A stretch of DNA of 7,270 bases from Clostridia bacterium (GTDB lineage Bacteria; Bacillota; Clostridia; TANB77; CAG-508). The position numbers were made by a program, and so were the translations under genes. Location of the stretch: contig CAAGEF010000262.1 of assembly GCA_900768805.1 (NCBI GenBank), forward strand, positions 1 through 7,270. Direction: 5' to 3'. Under the pieces are notes generated by a model, which worked only from the letters and a program-made list of their open reading frames with translations, was not told where the DNA came from and did not search any database. Below, piece after piece: positions 1 through 5,048 of this stretch; the first letter of the stretch is position 1; every line of letters starts with the position of its first letter.

Positions 1-82
1 GCTTTTGCGGACTTATTTATTTGCTAAACATATGTCAGACAAAAACAAACTCTATATCTAACATACAAACTATAATTTAATG

Positions 83-111
83 TTGAAAAATATAATTATT
101 ATATATACAAT
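83..111 (+). promoter_or_regulatory. Probable sigma-A promoter of the dipeptidase gene
   Basis: A TTGAAA -35 box (83-88) and a TACAAT -10 box (106-111) are separated by exactly 17 bases. Transcription would start near 118, giving a very short leader before the strong AAAGGGGG ribosome binding site at 121-128. The assignment rests on box sequence and spacing in AT-rich DNA, so it is probable and not certain. Bases 1-82 upstream hold no feature I can support. Confidence 0.6.
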
Positions 112-133
112 ATAAAAAAGAAAGGGGGATTAT

Positions 134-1492
134 ATGTTTAAACAGAAAATAGAACAATTGAAAAATGATGAAATAAATAATTTAATGGAAGTGATGAGAT
201 TTCAAAGTGTTTCTGAAGAAACTCAAAATTTAGAAGCACCTTTTGGAGAAGAATGTAAAAAAGCTTTAGATTATGTATTAGAGCTTGGAAATAAAATGGG
301 TTTTAGAACTAAAAATGTTGATGGTTATTGTGGTTATATAGAATTTGGTGAAGGTGAAGATATGATTGGGATAATTGGTCATTTAGATGTTGTTCCTGCA
401 AAAAAAGAAGATGGTTGGAATACAGAGCCATTTATTCCTCAAATTATAGATAATAATATTTATGGACGAGGTGCTATTGATGATAAAGGCCCTGTTATAG
501 CTTCTTTGTATGCAATGAAAGTTGTAGCTGATAATTGTAAATTAAGTAAAAGAATAAGATTAATATTAGGATTAAATGAAGAAAAAGATTGGAAATGTAT
601 AAATCATTATAAGTTAAATGAAGAAATACCAACCATGGGCTTTAGTCCAGATGCAGATTTTCCATGTATCTATGCTGAAAAAGGAATTTTTACTGCCAAG
701 ATAAAAGATTTTTTAGATTTAGGAAATGATGTAAAATTAATTGAAATTAATTGTAATAATAATGCTGTAAATGTTGTTCCAAAATATGCCTCAATTATTT
801 TAGAATATTATTCAGAAGATGCGAAAAATAGATTTATGAATTTAGAAAATATTCAAACAACAATTTTAAATGAAAATACTTTAAAACTAGAAAGTTATGG
901 TGTATCTGCTCATGCTGCCTATCCCGAATATGGAGAAAATGCTATAACCAAATTGTTAAAAGGATTACCAGAAAATAATTTTGTAAAATACTTAAATGAA
1001 AATGGTTTTTTTGAAATTGTAAGTCCAAAATATTTAGGCGGAGTATCTACAACAGATGAGTCTGGAAAATTAACATCCAATATAGGAATAATTTCTTTAA
1101 ATGAAAATAAAGTTTGTTTGACTATAAATTTTAGAGTTCCTGTGAATACTAGTTTTGATTTTGTAAAAGCAAGTATGGAAAATTTGAAAGAATTTTTACC
1201 AAATTTAGATATAGAACTTGAAAATGCTAATCCAAAATTATATGTTCCTAAAGATAGTTATCTAGTAAAAACTTTAACAAGAATATTTAATGAGGAAACA
1301 AATTTAAATATTGAACCTATTACAACTGGTGGAGGAACATATGCAAGAGCATTTAAAAATTGTGTAGCATTTGGGGCTATAATGCCTGGCGAAAAAGAAA
1401 CTTATCACCAAGCAAATGAGTTCATAAATATTGATAATTTAATGTTAGCTACAAATATTTATGCAAGAGCCATTTATGAACTTGGAAAATAG
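134..1492 (+). CDS. pepV: M20-family dipeptidase, PepV/Sapep type
   Basis: This is a zinc-dependent cytoplasmic dipeptidase of peptidase family M20, expected to cleave dipeptides and release amino acids. The metal-site motifs appear in family order. GHLDVVP at 82-88 carries the first histidine ligand (H83) and D85. GRGAIDDKGP at 111-120 carries the bridging aspartate. NEEKDWKC at 148-155 carries the catalytic glutamate E149 and ligand E150. SPDADFP at 171-177 carries the next aspartate ligand. GVSAHAAYPEYGENA at 256-270 lies in the lid domain with substrate-contacting H260. YHQANEF at 424-430 carries the final histidine. The NEEKDW segment replaces the more usual DEESGW, so the residues after the catalytic pair are atypical, but no catalytic residue is missing. 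At 452 residues it is slightly shorter than the roughly 470 of characterised PepV. The ATG start sits 5 bases after AAAGGGGG. Exact substrate range cannot be read from sequence; other M20 dipeptidases are the alternative. Confidence 0.92.
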   Translation: MFKQKIEQLKNDEINNLMEVMRFQSVSEETQNLEAPFGEECKKALDYVLELGNKMGFRTKNVDGYCGYIEFGEGEDMIGIIGHLDVVPAKKEDGWNTEPFIPQIIDNNIYGRGAIDDKGPVIASLYAMKVVADNCKLSKRIRLILGLNEEKDWKCINHYKLNEEIPTMGFSPDADFPCIYAEKGIFTAKIKDFLDLGNDVKLIEINCNNNAVNVVPKYASIILEYYSEDAKNRFMNLENIQTTILNENTLKLESYGVSAHAAYPEYGENAITKLLKGLPENNFVKYLNENGFFEIVSPKYLGGVSTTDESGKLTSNIGIISLNENKVCLTINFRVPVNTSFDFVKASMENLKEFLPNLDIELENANPKLYVPKDSYLVKTLTRIFNEETNLNIEPITTGGGTYARAFKNCVAFGAIMPGEKETYHQANEFINIDNLMLATNIYARAIYELGK

Positions 1493-1514
1493 CGGTAAAA
1501 TTATTATGATAATC

Positions 1515-1542
1515 TTGACAAATTTTGCATTTATAGTATAAT
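1515..1542 (+). promoter_or_regulatory. Sigma-A promoter of the acidic membrane protein gene
   Basis: Both hexamers are perfect consensus: TTGACA at 1515-1520 and TATAAT at 1537-1542, with a 16-base spacer. The predicted start is near 1549, about 29 bases before the TTG start codon. No convincing terminator separates this from the dipeptidase gene, so some read-through into it is also possible. Confidence 0.8.
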
Positions 1543-1577
1543 ATTTTTATGGAGTAAAAGAGAAAGGTGGGATTGAA

Positions 1578-1985
1578 TTGTTAGCAAAAATATGGAAAAA
1601 TGTATTGCTTGCAATTTGTGTAATTGCTATATTATTTAATATAACATCAAAATTAGTTAGAAGATATAGTTTAGATGAACAATTGAATAGTGTAGTTGGT
1701 GGCAAAAGCCTTTCAGAAGTTTTTGAAAATAAAAATTCTAATAATGAAGAAAAATCACAAAAAACTATTAAAAGTAATAAAGAAAAAGAATCTGAAAAAA
1801 TTATAGAAAACGATGAAATAAATGAAGATGATTATTATAATTTTGATGAAGATGAAGTGGAAAATCAACAAGAAGAACAAAATATAGAAAATGAAGAAGA
1901 CTATTCTGAAGATTATGAAGAAGAAATAGTTGAAGATGAAGAACAAATGCAATATGATGACAGTGCTGAAACAGAGGAATTTTAA
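1578..1985 (+). CDS. Small membrane-anchored protein with acidic tail, function unknown
   Basis: I do not recognise a family. The 135-residue product has one hydrophobic segment at about residues 8-22, flanked by K4 and K7 on one side and K25, R28 and R29 on the other. It looks like an uncleaved signal anchor. A short linker with a K/E-rich stretch (about 50-74) follows. The tail from residue 75 to the end is extremely acidic: 31 of 61 residues are Asp or Glu, with no Lys or Arg, plus several tyrosines (86, 87, 109, 113, 126). The tail looks disordered and repeat-free. The start is TTG, supported by an AGGTGG ribosome binding site (1565-1570) at normal spacing and by its own consensus promoter. 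An open frame also exists on the opposite strand, but it is only the complement of the GAA/GAT-rich tail. Cation binding, an electrostatic mimic or a regulator of surface proteins are all possible; none is shown. Confidence 0.8.
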   Translation: MLAKIWKNVLLAICVIAILFNITSKLVRRYSLDEQLNSVVGGKSLSEVFENKNSNNEEKSQKTIKSNKEKESEKIIENDEINEDDYYNFDEDEVENQQEEQNIENEEDYSEDYEEEIVEDEEQMQYDDSAETEEF

Positions 1986-2003
1986 TAAAAATGAAATTTA
2001 GTA

Positions 2004-2032
2004 TTGCAAATTCAAAATTTGTATGATATTAT
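2004..2032 (+). promoter_or_regulatory. Probable rpmE promoter with internal dyad
   Basis: TTGCAA (2004-2009) and TATTAT (2027-2032) are 17 bases apart, and a TGN extension precedes the -10 box (TG at 2024-2025). The spacer contains an inverted repeat, CAAATT / AATTTG (2007-2012 and 2016-2021), which could be an operator or simply an AT-rich coincidence. The transcript would begin near 2039, giving a leader of about 34 bases. Confidence 0.6.
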
Positions 2033-2072
2033 ATAGAAGATTGTTTAGAAAACTAAGAAAGAGGTGAAATAC

Positions 2073-2273
2073 ATGAAAGAAGGATTACATCCAAACTATA
2101 CAGCAGCTAAAATAACATGTGCATGTGGAAATGTTATAGAAACAAACTCAACAAAAGCTGATATGAAAGTTGATGTTTGCTCAAAATGTCATCCATTTTG
2201 GACAGGAAGTATAAAACAAAATACTACAGGTGGTAGAGCTGATAGATTTAAGAAAAAATATAATTTAGCATAA
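2073..2273 (+). CDS. rpmE: 50S ribosomal protein L31, zinc-binding (C+) type
   Basis: This is a large-subunit ribosomal protein that sits at the central protuberance and helps bridge the two subunits. It begins MKEGLHP, is 66 residues long (the normal family length) and carries the family core NTTGGRADRF at 50-59. The four cysteines C16, C18, C36 and C39 (CACGN and CSKCHPFWTG) define the zinc-binding C+ form, not the zinc-free paralogue made under zinc starvation. A longer reading from a GTG at 2064 is possible in frame, but that GTG lies within the GAGGTG ribosome binding site itself. The ATG at 2073 has normal spacing and gives the conserved N-terminus. The gene has its own promoter and terminator, so it is probably monocistronic. 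Confidence 0.98.
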   Translation: MKEGLHPNYTAAKITCACGNVIETNSTKADMKVDVCSKCHPFWTGSIKQNTTGGRADRFKKKYNLA

Positions 2274-2307
2274 AAAAGAAAATCCAATTAAGGATTTTCT
2301 TTTTTTA
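2272..2307 (+). terminator. Strong intrinsic terminator after rpmE
   Basis: GAAAATCC (2278-2285) pairs with GGATTTTC (2292-2299) around an AATTAA loop. A-T pairs between the flanking A run (2272-2277) and T run extend the stem to about 14 bp. The right arm is followed by eight T residues (2300-2307). The A run on the left gives a T tract on the other strand too, so it could work in both directions. It overlaps the last base of the rpmE stop codon region, typical of compact genomes. Confidence 0.9.
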
Positions 2308-2347
2308 TTCAGTAGGAAATTTCTCTAGGATGAGCTAAATAAAAGGA

Positions 2348-2381
2348 TTGCACACAAATTTATTGCATAAATTTGGTGCAA
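2348..2381. repeat. Bulged 14-bp inverted repeat (hairpin)
   Basis: The left arm, TTGCAC-A-CAAATTTA (2348-2362), pairs perfectly with TAAATTTGGTGCAA (2368-2381) except for one bulged A at 2354. This gives 14 base pairs around a five-base TTGCA loop. It is not followed by a T run on the + strand. On the - strand the stem is followed by TCCTTTTATTT, so it could be a weak terminator for a leftward transcript, an RNA structural element or a palindromic repeat unit. Confidence 0.7.
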
Positions 2382-2504
2382 AAACAAATATACATACAAT
2401 TGCAGTTATGAAATATATATAATATCCGCTATTGTTCTATAAGAAGCACTTTGTTCCGTATTGTTTTGTTTAAAAAAGTATTACTAAATTCATTTTGAAT
2501 TCTC

Positions 2505-2531
2505 TTGAAAACCCAATTTATTTATGATAAT
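2505..2531 (+). promoter_or_regulatory. Probable promoter of the lipid kinase operon
   Basis: TTGAAA at 2505-2510 is followed by GATAAT at 2526-2531 (15-base spacer), or by TAATAT at 2528-2533 with the ideal 17 bases but a poorer -10 match. The predicted start is near 2538, just before the small hairpin at 2542-2558. It is the best candidate between the rpmE terminator and the kinase gene. Confidence 0.5.
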
Positions 2532-2541
2532 ATATAAAAGC

Positions 2542-2558
2542 TATTTGCTTAGCAAATA
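2542..2558 (+). repeat. Small hairpin near the predicted 5' end of the kinase mRNA
   Basis: TATTTGC (2542-2548) and GCAAATA (2552-2558) form a perfect 7-bp stem with a TTA loop. If the promoter call is right, it lies only a few bases from the transcript 5' end, where such hairpins can protect mRNA from 5'-end-dependent decay. It lacks a T tract and is not a terminator. Confidence 0.5.
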
Positions 2559-2606
2559 AAAAGAAAAATTTGAAATATATATTTATAAATAAAGAGGATG
2601 AAAAAA

Positions 2607-3491
2607 TTGTATAAGACATTAATGATTGTAAATTTAGAAGCAGGAAAAGGCGATTTTGAAAATCAATTATCATTTGTAGTAATGGAGCTTAAAAATAATG
2701 GCTTTGATGTTACTATAAAATATACTGAAAGGGATTTTGGCGCTGATAAAATAATAGAACAATATAAGCTTGAATATGATTTATTAATAATATGTGGAGG
2801 AGATGGAACATTAAATCAAGCAGTAACAGCATTAACAAAATTAAATAAAAAAGTATCTGTATCATTTATTCCAATAGGTGCCACAAATGATTTTGCTAGA
2901 ACACTAAAATTGCCAAGAAAAGGAGTAACAATAGCACAAAATATTATAAATTCAAAAGCTTTAAAAACAGATACAGGAATTTTTAATGACAAATATTTTA
3001 ATTATGTAGTTGCATTTGGAGTTTTTGCGGAAGTTACTTCTGGTATAGAAGAGTCTAAAAAAAGTTCTGGAGTTTTTTCATATATTTTAAATTGTATAAA
3101 ACAAATTTTTAAAGCAAGATCATATAAAATTAAAATACATTTTGATAATGAAATTATTGAAGATGAATTTATATATATTGGAATAAGCAATTCATTAAGT
3201 ATTGGTGGTTTAAAATGGTTTAAACCAGAAGAAATTAGTTTGAGTGATGGAAGACTTGAAGTAATTTTAATAAAAAAACCTAAAAATATATTTGGATATT
3301 TAGAAATTATAAAATCTATTTTAACAAAGGATTATTCAAAAGATAGAAATATTATATATTCTCAAGATGAAAGTTTGAAAATTGAATCAGAAGATTCTAT
3401 AGAATGGACTATAGATGGAGAAGCTGCTGGTGCTTATACTAATATAGAAATAAGTAATATAAGTAAAAATATGGAATTCTTGGTAATGTAA
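2607..3491 (+). CDS. Diacylglycerol kinase-family lipid kinase (DgkB/YegS-like)
   Basis: This is a soluble, membrane-associating lipid kinase of the DAGK catalytic superfamily. It most likely phosphorylates diacylglycerol to phosphatidic acid, returning lipid left over from glycerophosphate polymer synthesis to the phospholipid pool. Numbering from the upstream ATG at 2598, the motifs are: the N-terminal strand with LEAGKG (13-18), where NPxSGKG is usual; the nucleotide-binding GGDGTLNQA (67-75); PIGATNDFAR (92-101), with Ala at the usual Thr/Ser; DTG...YFNYVVAFGVFAEVT (125-147); LSDGRLEVI (215-223); and the catalytic TIDGEA (271-276), with D273 and E275. Length, about 295 residues, is normal. 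The ribosome binding site AAAGAGG (2591-2597) directly abuts the ATG at 2598, leaving no spacing. The in-frame TTG at 2607 is 9 bases away and is chosen here, though the ATG cannot be excluded. Other substrates (undecaprenol, sphingoid-type lipids) are possible for this family. Confidence 0.93.
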   Translation: MYKTLMIVNLEAGKGDFENQLSFVVMELKNNGFDVTIKYTERDFGADKIIEQYKLEYDLLIICGGDGTLNQAVTALTKLNKKVSVSFIPIGATNDFARTLKLPRKGVTIAQNIINSKALKTDTGIFNDKYFNYVVAFGVFAEVTSGIEESKKSSGVFSYILNCIKQIFKARSYKIKIHFDNEIIEDEFIYIGISNSLSIGGLKWFKPEEISLSDGRLEVILIKKPKNIFGYLEIIKSILTKDYSKDRNIIYSQDESLKIESEDSIEWTIDGEAAGAYTNIEISNISKNMEFLVM

Positions 3492-3510
3492 TATTAGAAA
3501 GTAGTGATTT

Positions 3511-4524
3511 ATGGAAAAAGAAAATGTAATAAATAAAAAAAAGGTAATAATTTGTGCACTTTTTTTCATACTAATAATATTATTAATATGTGGATGCGTA
3601 TTTTTTCCTAAAAAAACAAATGGAATAAATGCAGTAGTTTTAGCTGAAAATGCAAAATTATATTCTAAGCCTATAAATGAAGAGAAAAAAATAAAAGAAA
3701 ATATTTCTAAAAATACAAATGTAACTATAATTGGTGTTGTATTAGAGGATAATGCTGAATGGTATAAAGTAAATGTTAATGGAAAAAAAGGATATATGCT
3801 ATCAGAAAACATCGATTATTATAAAAGAAATGCTTCTCAAGATGTTCTGGTTGCTGATTTTTCAAGTCACAATTTAAATGGTGGCTTCAAAAACAAAAAT
3901 GAAGTAGAGGCATTTTTATTAAAATATGATATATCTTATGTTTATATAAGAGCAGGCGGAAGAGGTTATGGAGAAAAAGGAAAATTTTATACTGATGAGA
4001 AATATAAAGTTTTTGAAAGTGCTTGTAATTATTTAGGAATAGAATACGGATATTATTTTTTAGATGAAGCTTTAACAGATTCAGAAATAGTTGCTGAGGT
4101 AGAATTTATAGATGATTTTATGAAAAGTAATGAATCAAAATTGTGTACTTTACCAATAGCTTTAGATATAGAATCTCATGAAGGAAAAGGCAGATGTGAT
4201 AATATTTGGAATGATAGAGCGAAATTAGTAAAAAAATTATTAGAAAGATTAGAAAAATATGGTTATAAAACTATAGTTTATAGTAATGCGAATACATGTA
4301 ATGATTATTTAAGTTCTTTAGATACAAAATTTTGGCTAGCGTATTATCCAGAAGAGGATTTTATACCAGATTATTGGTATAGTAAAACTTCTCAGCCAGG
4401 AGCTTCAAATTCTCAATTAATAAAAAAAATGATAGGGTGGCAATTTACAGAAAATGGAGTTAATCATGTTATTGAAGAAAAAACAGATTTAAGTATATTT
4501 AAGAAAGACTTTTTTGACAATTAA
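3511..4524 (+). CDS. Membrane-anchored GH25 muramidase with SH3-like domain
   Basis: This is a peptidoglycan hydrolase expected to cut the MurNAc-GlcNAc bond outside the membrane. Residues 13-31 form a hydrophobic segment after a Lys-rich N-terminus. It ends in LICGC, which fits the lipoprotein box with C29 as the modified cysteine, so the product is either a lipoprotein or signal-anchored. Residues about 40-103 look like a bacterial SH3 domain (WYKVNVNGKKGYM), often used for wall binding. The GH25 barrel runs from about 112 to the end: VADFSSHN (114-121) with D116; YVYIRAGGRGYG (143-154); GIEYGYYF (176-183); LPIALDIE (214-221) with the catalytic D219 and E221; TIVYSNA (254-260); FWLAYYP (274-280); and GWQFTENG (309-316). 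All expected acidic residues are present. It begins 19 bases after the lipid kinase stop, with only a weak ribosome binding site and no separate promoter, so it is likely co-transcribed and possibly translationally coupled. A role in cell-wall turnover is more likely than phage lysis, as no holin or phage gene is near. Confidence 0.92.
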   Translation: MEKENVINKKKVIICALFFILIILLICGCVFFPKKTNGINAVVLAENAKLYSKPINEEKKIKENISKNTNVTIIGVVLEDNAEWYKVNVNGKKGYMLSENIDYYKRNASQDVLVADFSSHNLNGGFKNKNEVEAFLLKYDISYVYIRAGGRGYGEKGKFYTDEKYKVFESACNYLGIEYGYYFLDEALTDSEIVAEVEFIDDFMKSNESKLCTLPIALDIESHEGKGRCDNIWNDRAKLVKKLLERLEKYGYKTIVYSNANTCNDYLSSLDTKFWLAYYPEEDFIPDYWYSKTSQPGASNSQLIKKMIGWQFTENGVNHVIEEKTDLSIFKKDFFDN

Positions 4525-4542
4525 AAATAATTTTGTTATAAT
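4514..4542 (+). promoter_or_regulatory. Perfect-consensus extended -10 sigma-A promoter
   Basis: TTGACA (4514-4519) and TATAAT (4537-4542) are separated by the ideal 17 bases, with a TGT extension just before the -10 box (4534-4536). The -35 box lies inside the last codons of the muramidase gene. The start should be near 4549, giving a leader of about 47 bases. It is the best promoter in the window and drives the unknown 113-residue gene, possibly helD as well. Confidence 0.9.
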
Positions 4543-4565
4543 TTGAACATAATTTTGTTTTAATT
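4527..4565 (+). repeat. Direct repeat overlapping the promoter and start site
   Basis: A 17-base unit, ATAATTTTGTTATAATT (4527-4543), is repeated at 4549-4565 with one mismatch (A to T at the twelfth base). The period is 22 bases, about two helical turns. The first copy contains the -10 box; the second covers the likely start of the transcript. It may be an operator for a dimeric repressor or a simple AT-rich duplication. Confidence 0.65.
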
Positions 4566-4595
4566 CCCAGATTTAAATTGAAAAGGAGCGATTTT

Positions 4596-4937
4596 ATGAA
4601 AGAGCAAATTTTGAATTTATTGAATGAAAATAAACGGAAAGTTTTTTTTGTACGAATACCTTTAAATGTTACTGATAAAATATTTTCGATAGTTATGAAA
4701 GAACAAAATGAAAATGTTTTAGATTTTATTCCAAGAAAGTATATTATAGTAATGGAATTTGAAGGAAAATTTTTTAAATTAGATCCGTTTAATTTTACTA
4801 CAATATCAGAAAATATTTTTGAATTTAAAAAACAAATTTCAGAATATTATCCTGATGATAATTCTTACAGATTTTTTTATGATGAGAAGGATAATGGGAT
4901 TTTTTTGGATTTTGATAGTTTAAATGGATGGAATTAA
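4596..4937 (+). CDS. Hypothetical protein, 113 residues
   Basis: I do not recognise this protein. It begins MKEQILNLLNENKRKVFFVRIP and appears to be a small soluble mixed alpha/beta protein, with no signal peptide or membrane segment. It is rich in Phe, Asp, Asn and Glu. Strand-like segments are at about 16-23 (KVFFVRIP) and 49-61 (KYIIVMEFEGKFF), with an acidic aromatic C-terminal part (YRFFYDEKDNGIFLDF). It has no cysteine and no recognisable catalytic motif. The ATG at 4596 follows an AAAGGAG ribosome binding site (4582-4588) at 7 bases. A longer frame from a TTG at 4578 is rejected because that codon lies upstream of this site. It is preceded by an extremely strong promoter and followed by a hairpin, so it is likely a real and well-expressed gene. 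The frame stays open for 20 codons after its TAA. Confidence 0.8.
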   Translation: MKEQILNLLNENKRKVFFVRIPLNVTDKIFSIVMKEQNENVLDFIPRKYIIVMEFEGKFFKLDPFNFTTISENIFEFKKQISEYYPDDNSYRFFYDEKDNGIFLDFDSLNGWN

Positions 4938-4984
4938 TATTGTTTAGATTCTCGAAAAAATTTAAAAGATGAATTATGGGGCAA

Positions 4985-5014
4985 AGAAGAGGATGAATAA
5001 ATTCATCCTTTTCT
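4985..5014 (+). terminator. Probable weak intrinsic terminator before helD
   Basis: AGAAGAGGATGAA (4985-4997) pairs with TTCATCCTTTTCT (5002-5014) around a TAAA loop: 13 base pairs with one G-U pair. The T run is short and partly used up in the stem, so termination is probably incomplete. Some transcription from the strong promoter at 4514 may therefore reach helD. Confidence 0.6.
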
Positions 5015-5022
5015 GTCGTTTA

Positions 5023-5028
5023 TATAAT
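5023..5028 (+). promoter_or_regulatory. Possible -10 box for helD
   Basis: A perfect TATAAT lies 20 bases before the helD start, but no good -35 box is found at 16-18 bases upstream (best is TTCATC at 5002, 15 bases away and within the terminator stem). The transcript would start right in front of the GGAGG ribosome binding site (5038-5042). This is a tentative call. Confidence 0.3.
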
Positions 5029-5048
5029 GCAAATTTTGGAGGTAGAAA

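Larger units (their letters stand above)
2308..2606. other. Long intergenic region with no gene seen
   Basis: No open frame with a ribosome binding site is visible here on either strand. The stretch holds a bulged hairpin (2348-2381), a loose direct repeat (TCCGCTATTGTT at 2425-2436 and TCCGTATTGTT at 2455-2465), a probable promoter (2505-2531) and a small hairpin (2542-2558). Bases 2308-2460 have more G and C than typical non-coding DNA in this window. They might encode a small RNA or be the remains of an older gene. I recognise no known RNA family. Confidence 0.5.

Noticed and set aside
1..82. C-terminal fragment of an upstream gene at the window start
   Set aside because: Frames open for 8 to 25 codons exist, but none shows a recognisable ending or coding bias, so none can be supported.
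1490..1514. Terminator between the dipeptidase and the acidic protein
   Set aside because: ATTAT/ATAAT can form only a 5-bp A-T stem with no T tract.
1755..1952. Leftward 65-residue open frame rich in Phe and Ile
   Set aside because: It is the complement of the GAA/GAT-rich acidic tail of the gene on the + strand; it has no ribosome binding site and its composition follows from that strand.
2004..2032. Zur (zinc uptake regulator) operator at the rpmE promoter
   Set aside because: The dyad does not resemble the known Bacillus Zur box, and zinc-type L31 is normally not the zinc-repressed paralogue.
2064..2072. GTG start giving three extra residues on L31
   Set aside because: The GTG is part of the GAGGTG ribosome binding site; the ATG at 2073 gives the standard L31 N-terminus.
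3002..3190. Leftward 62-residue open frame inside the lipid kinase gene
   Set aside because: It lies wholly within a well-supported gene with conserved motifs and has no family features of its own.
3387..3812. Leftward 141-residue hydrophobic open frame
   Set aside because: It spans the end of the lipid kinase and the start of the muramidase, both real; its Phe/Ser/Ile-rich composition is the complement of AT-rich coding DNA.
4578..4595. TTG start for the unknown 113-aa gene
   Set aside because: The codon precedes the AAAGGAG ribosome binding site, which serves the ATG at 4596.
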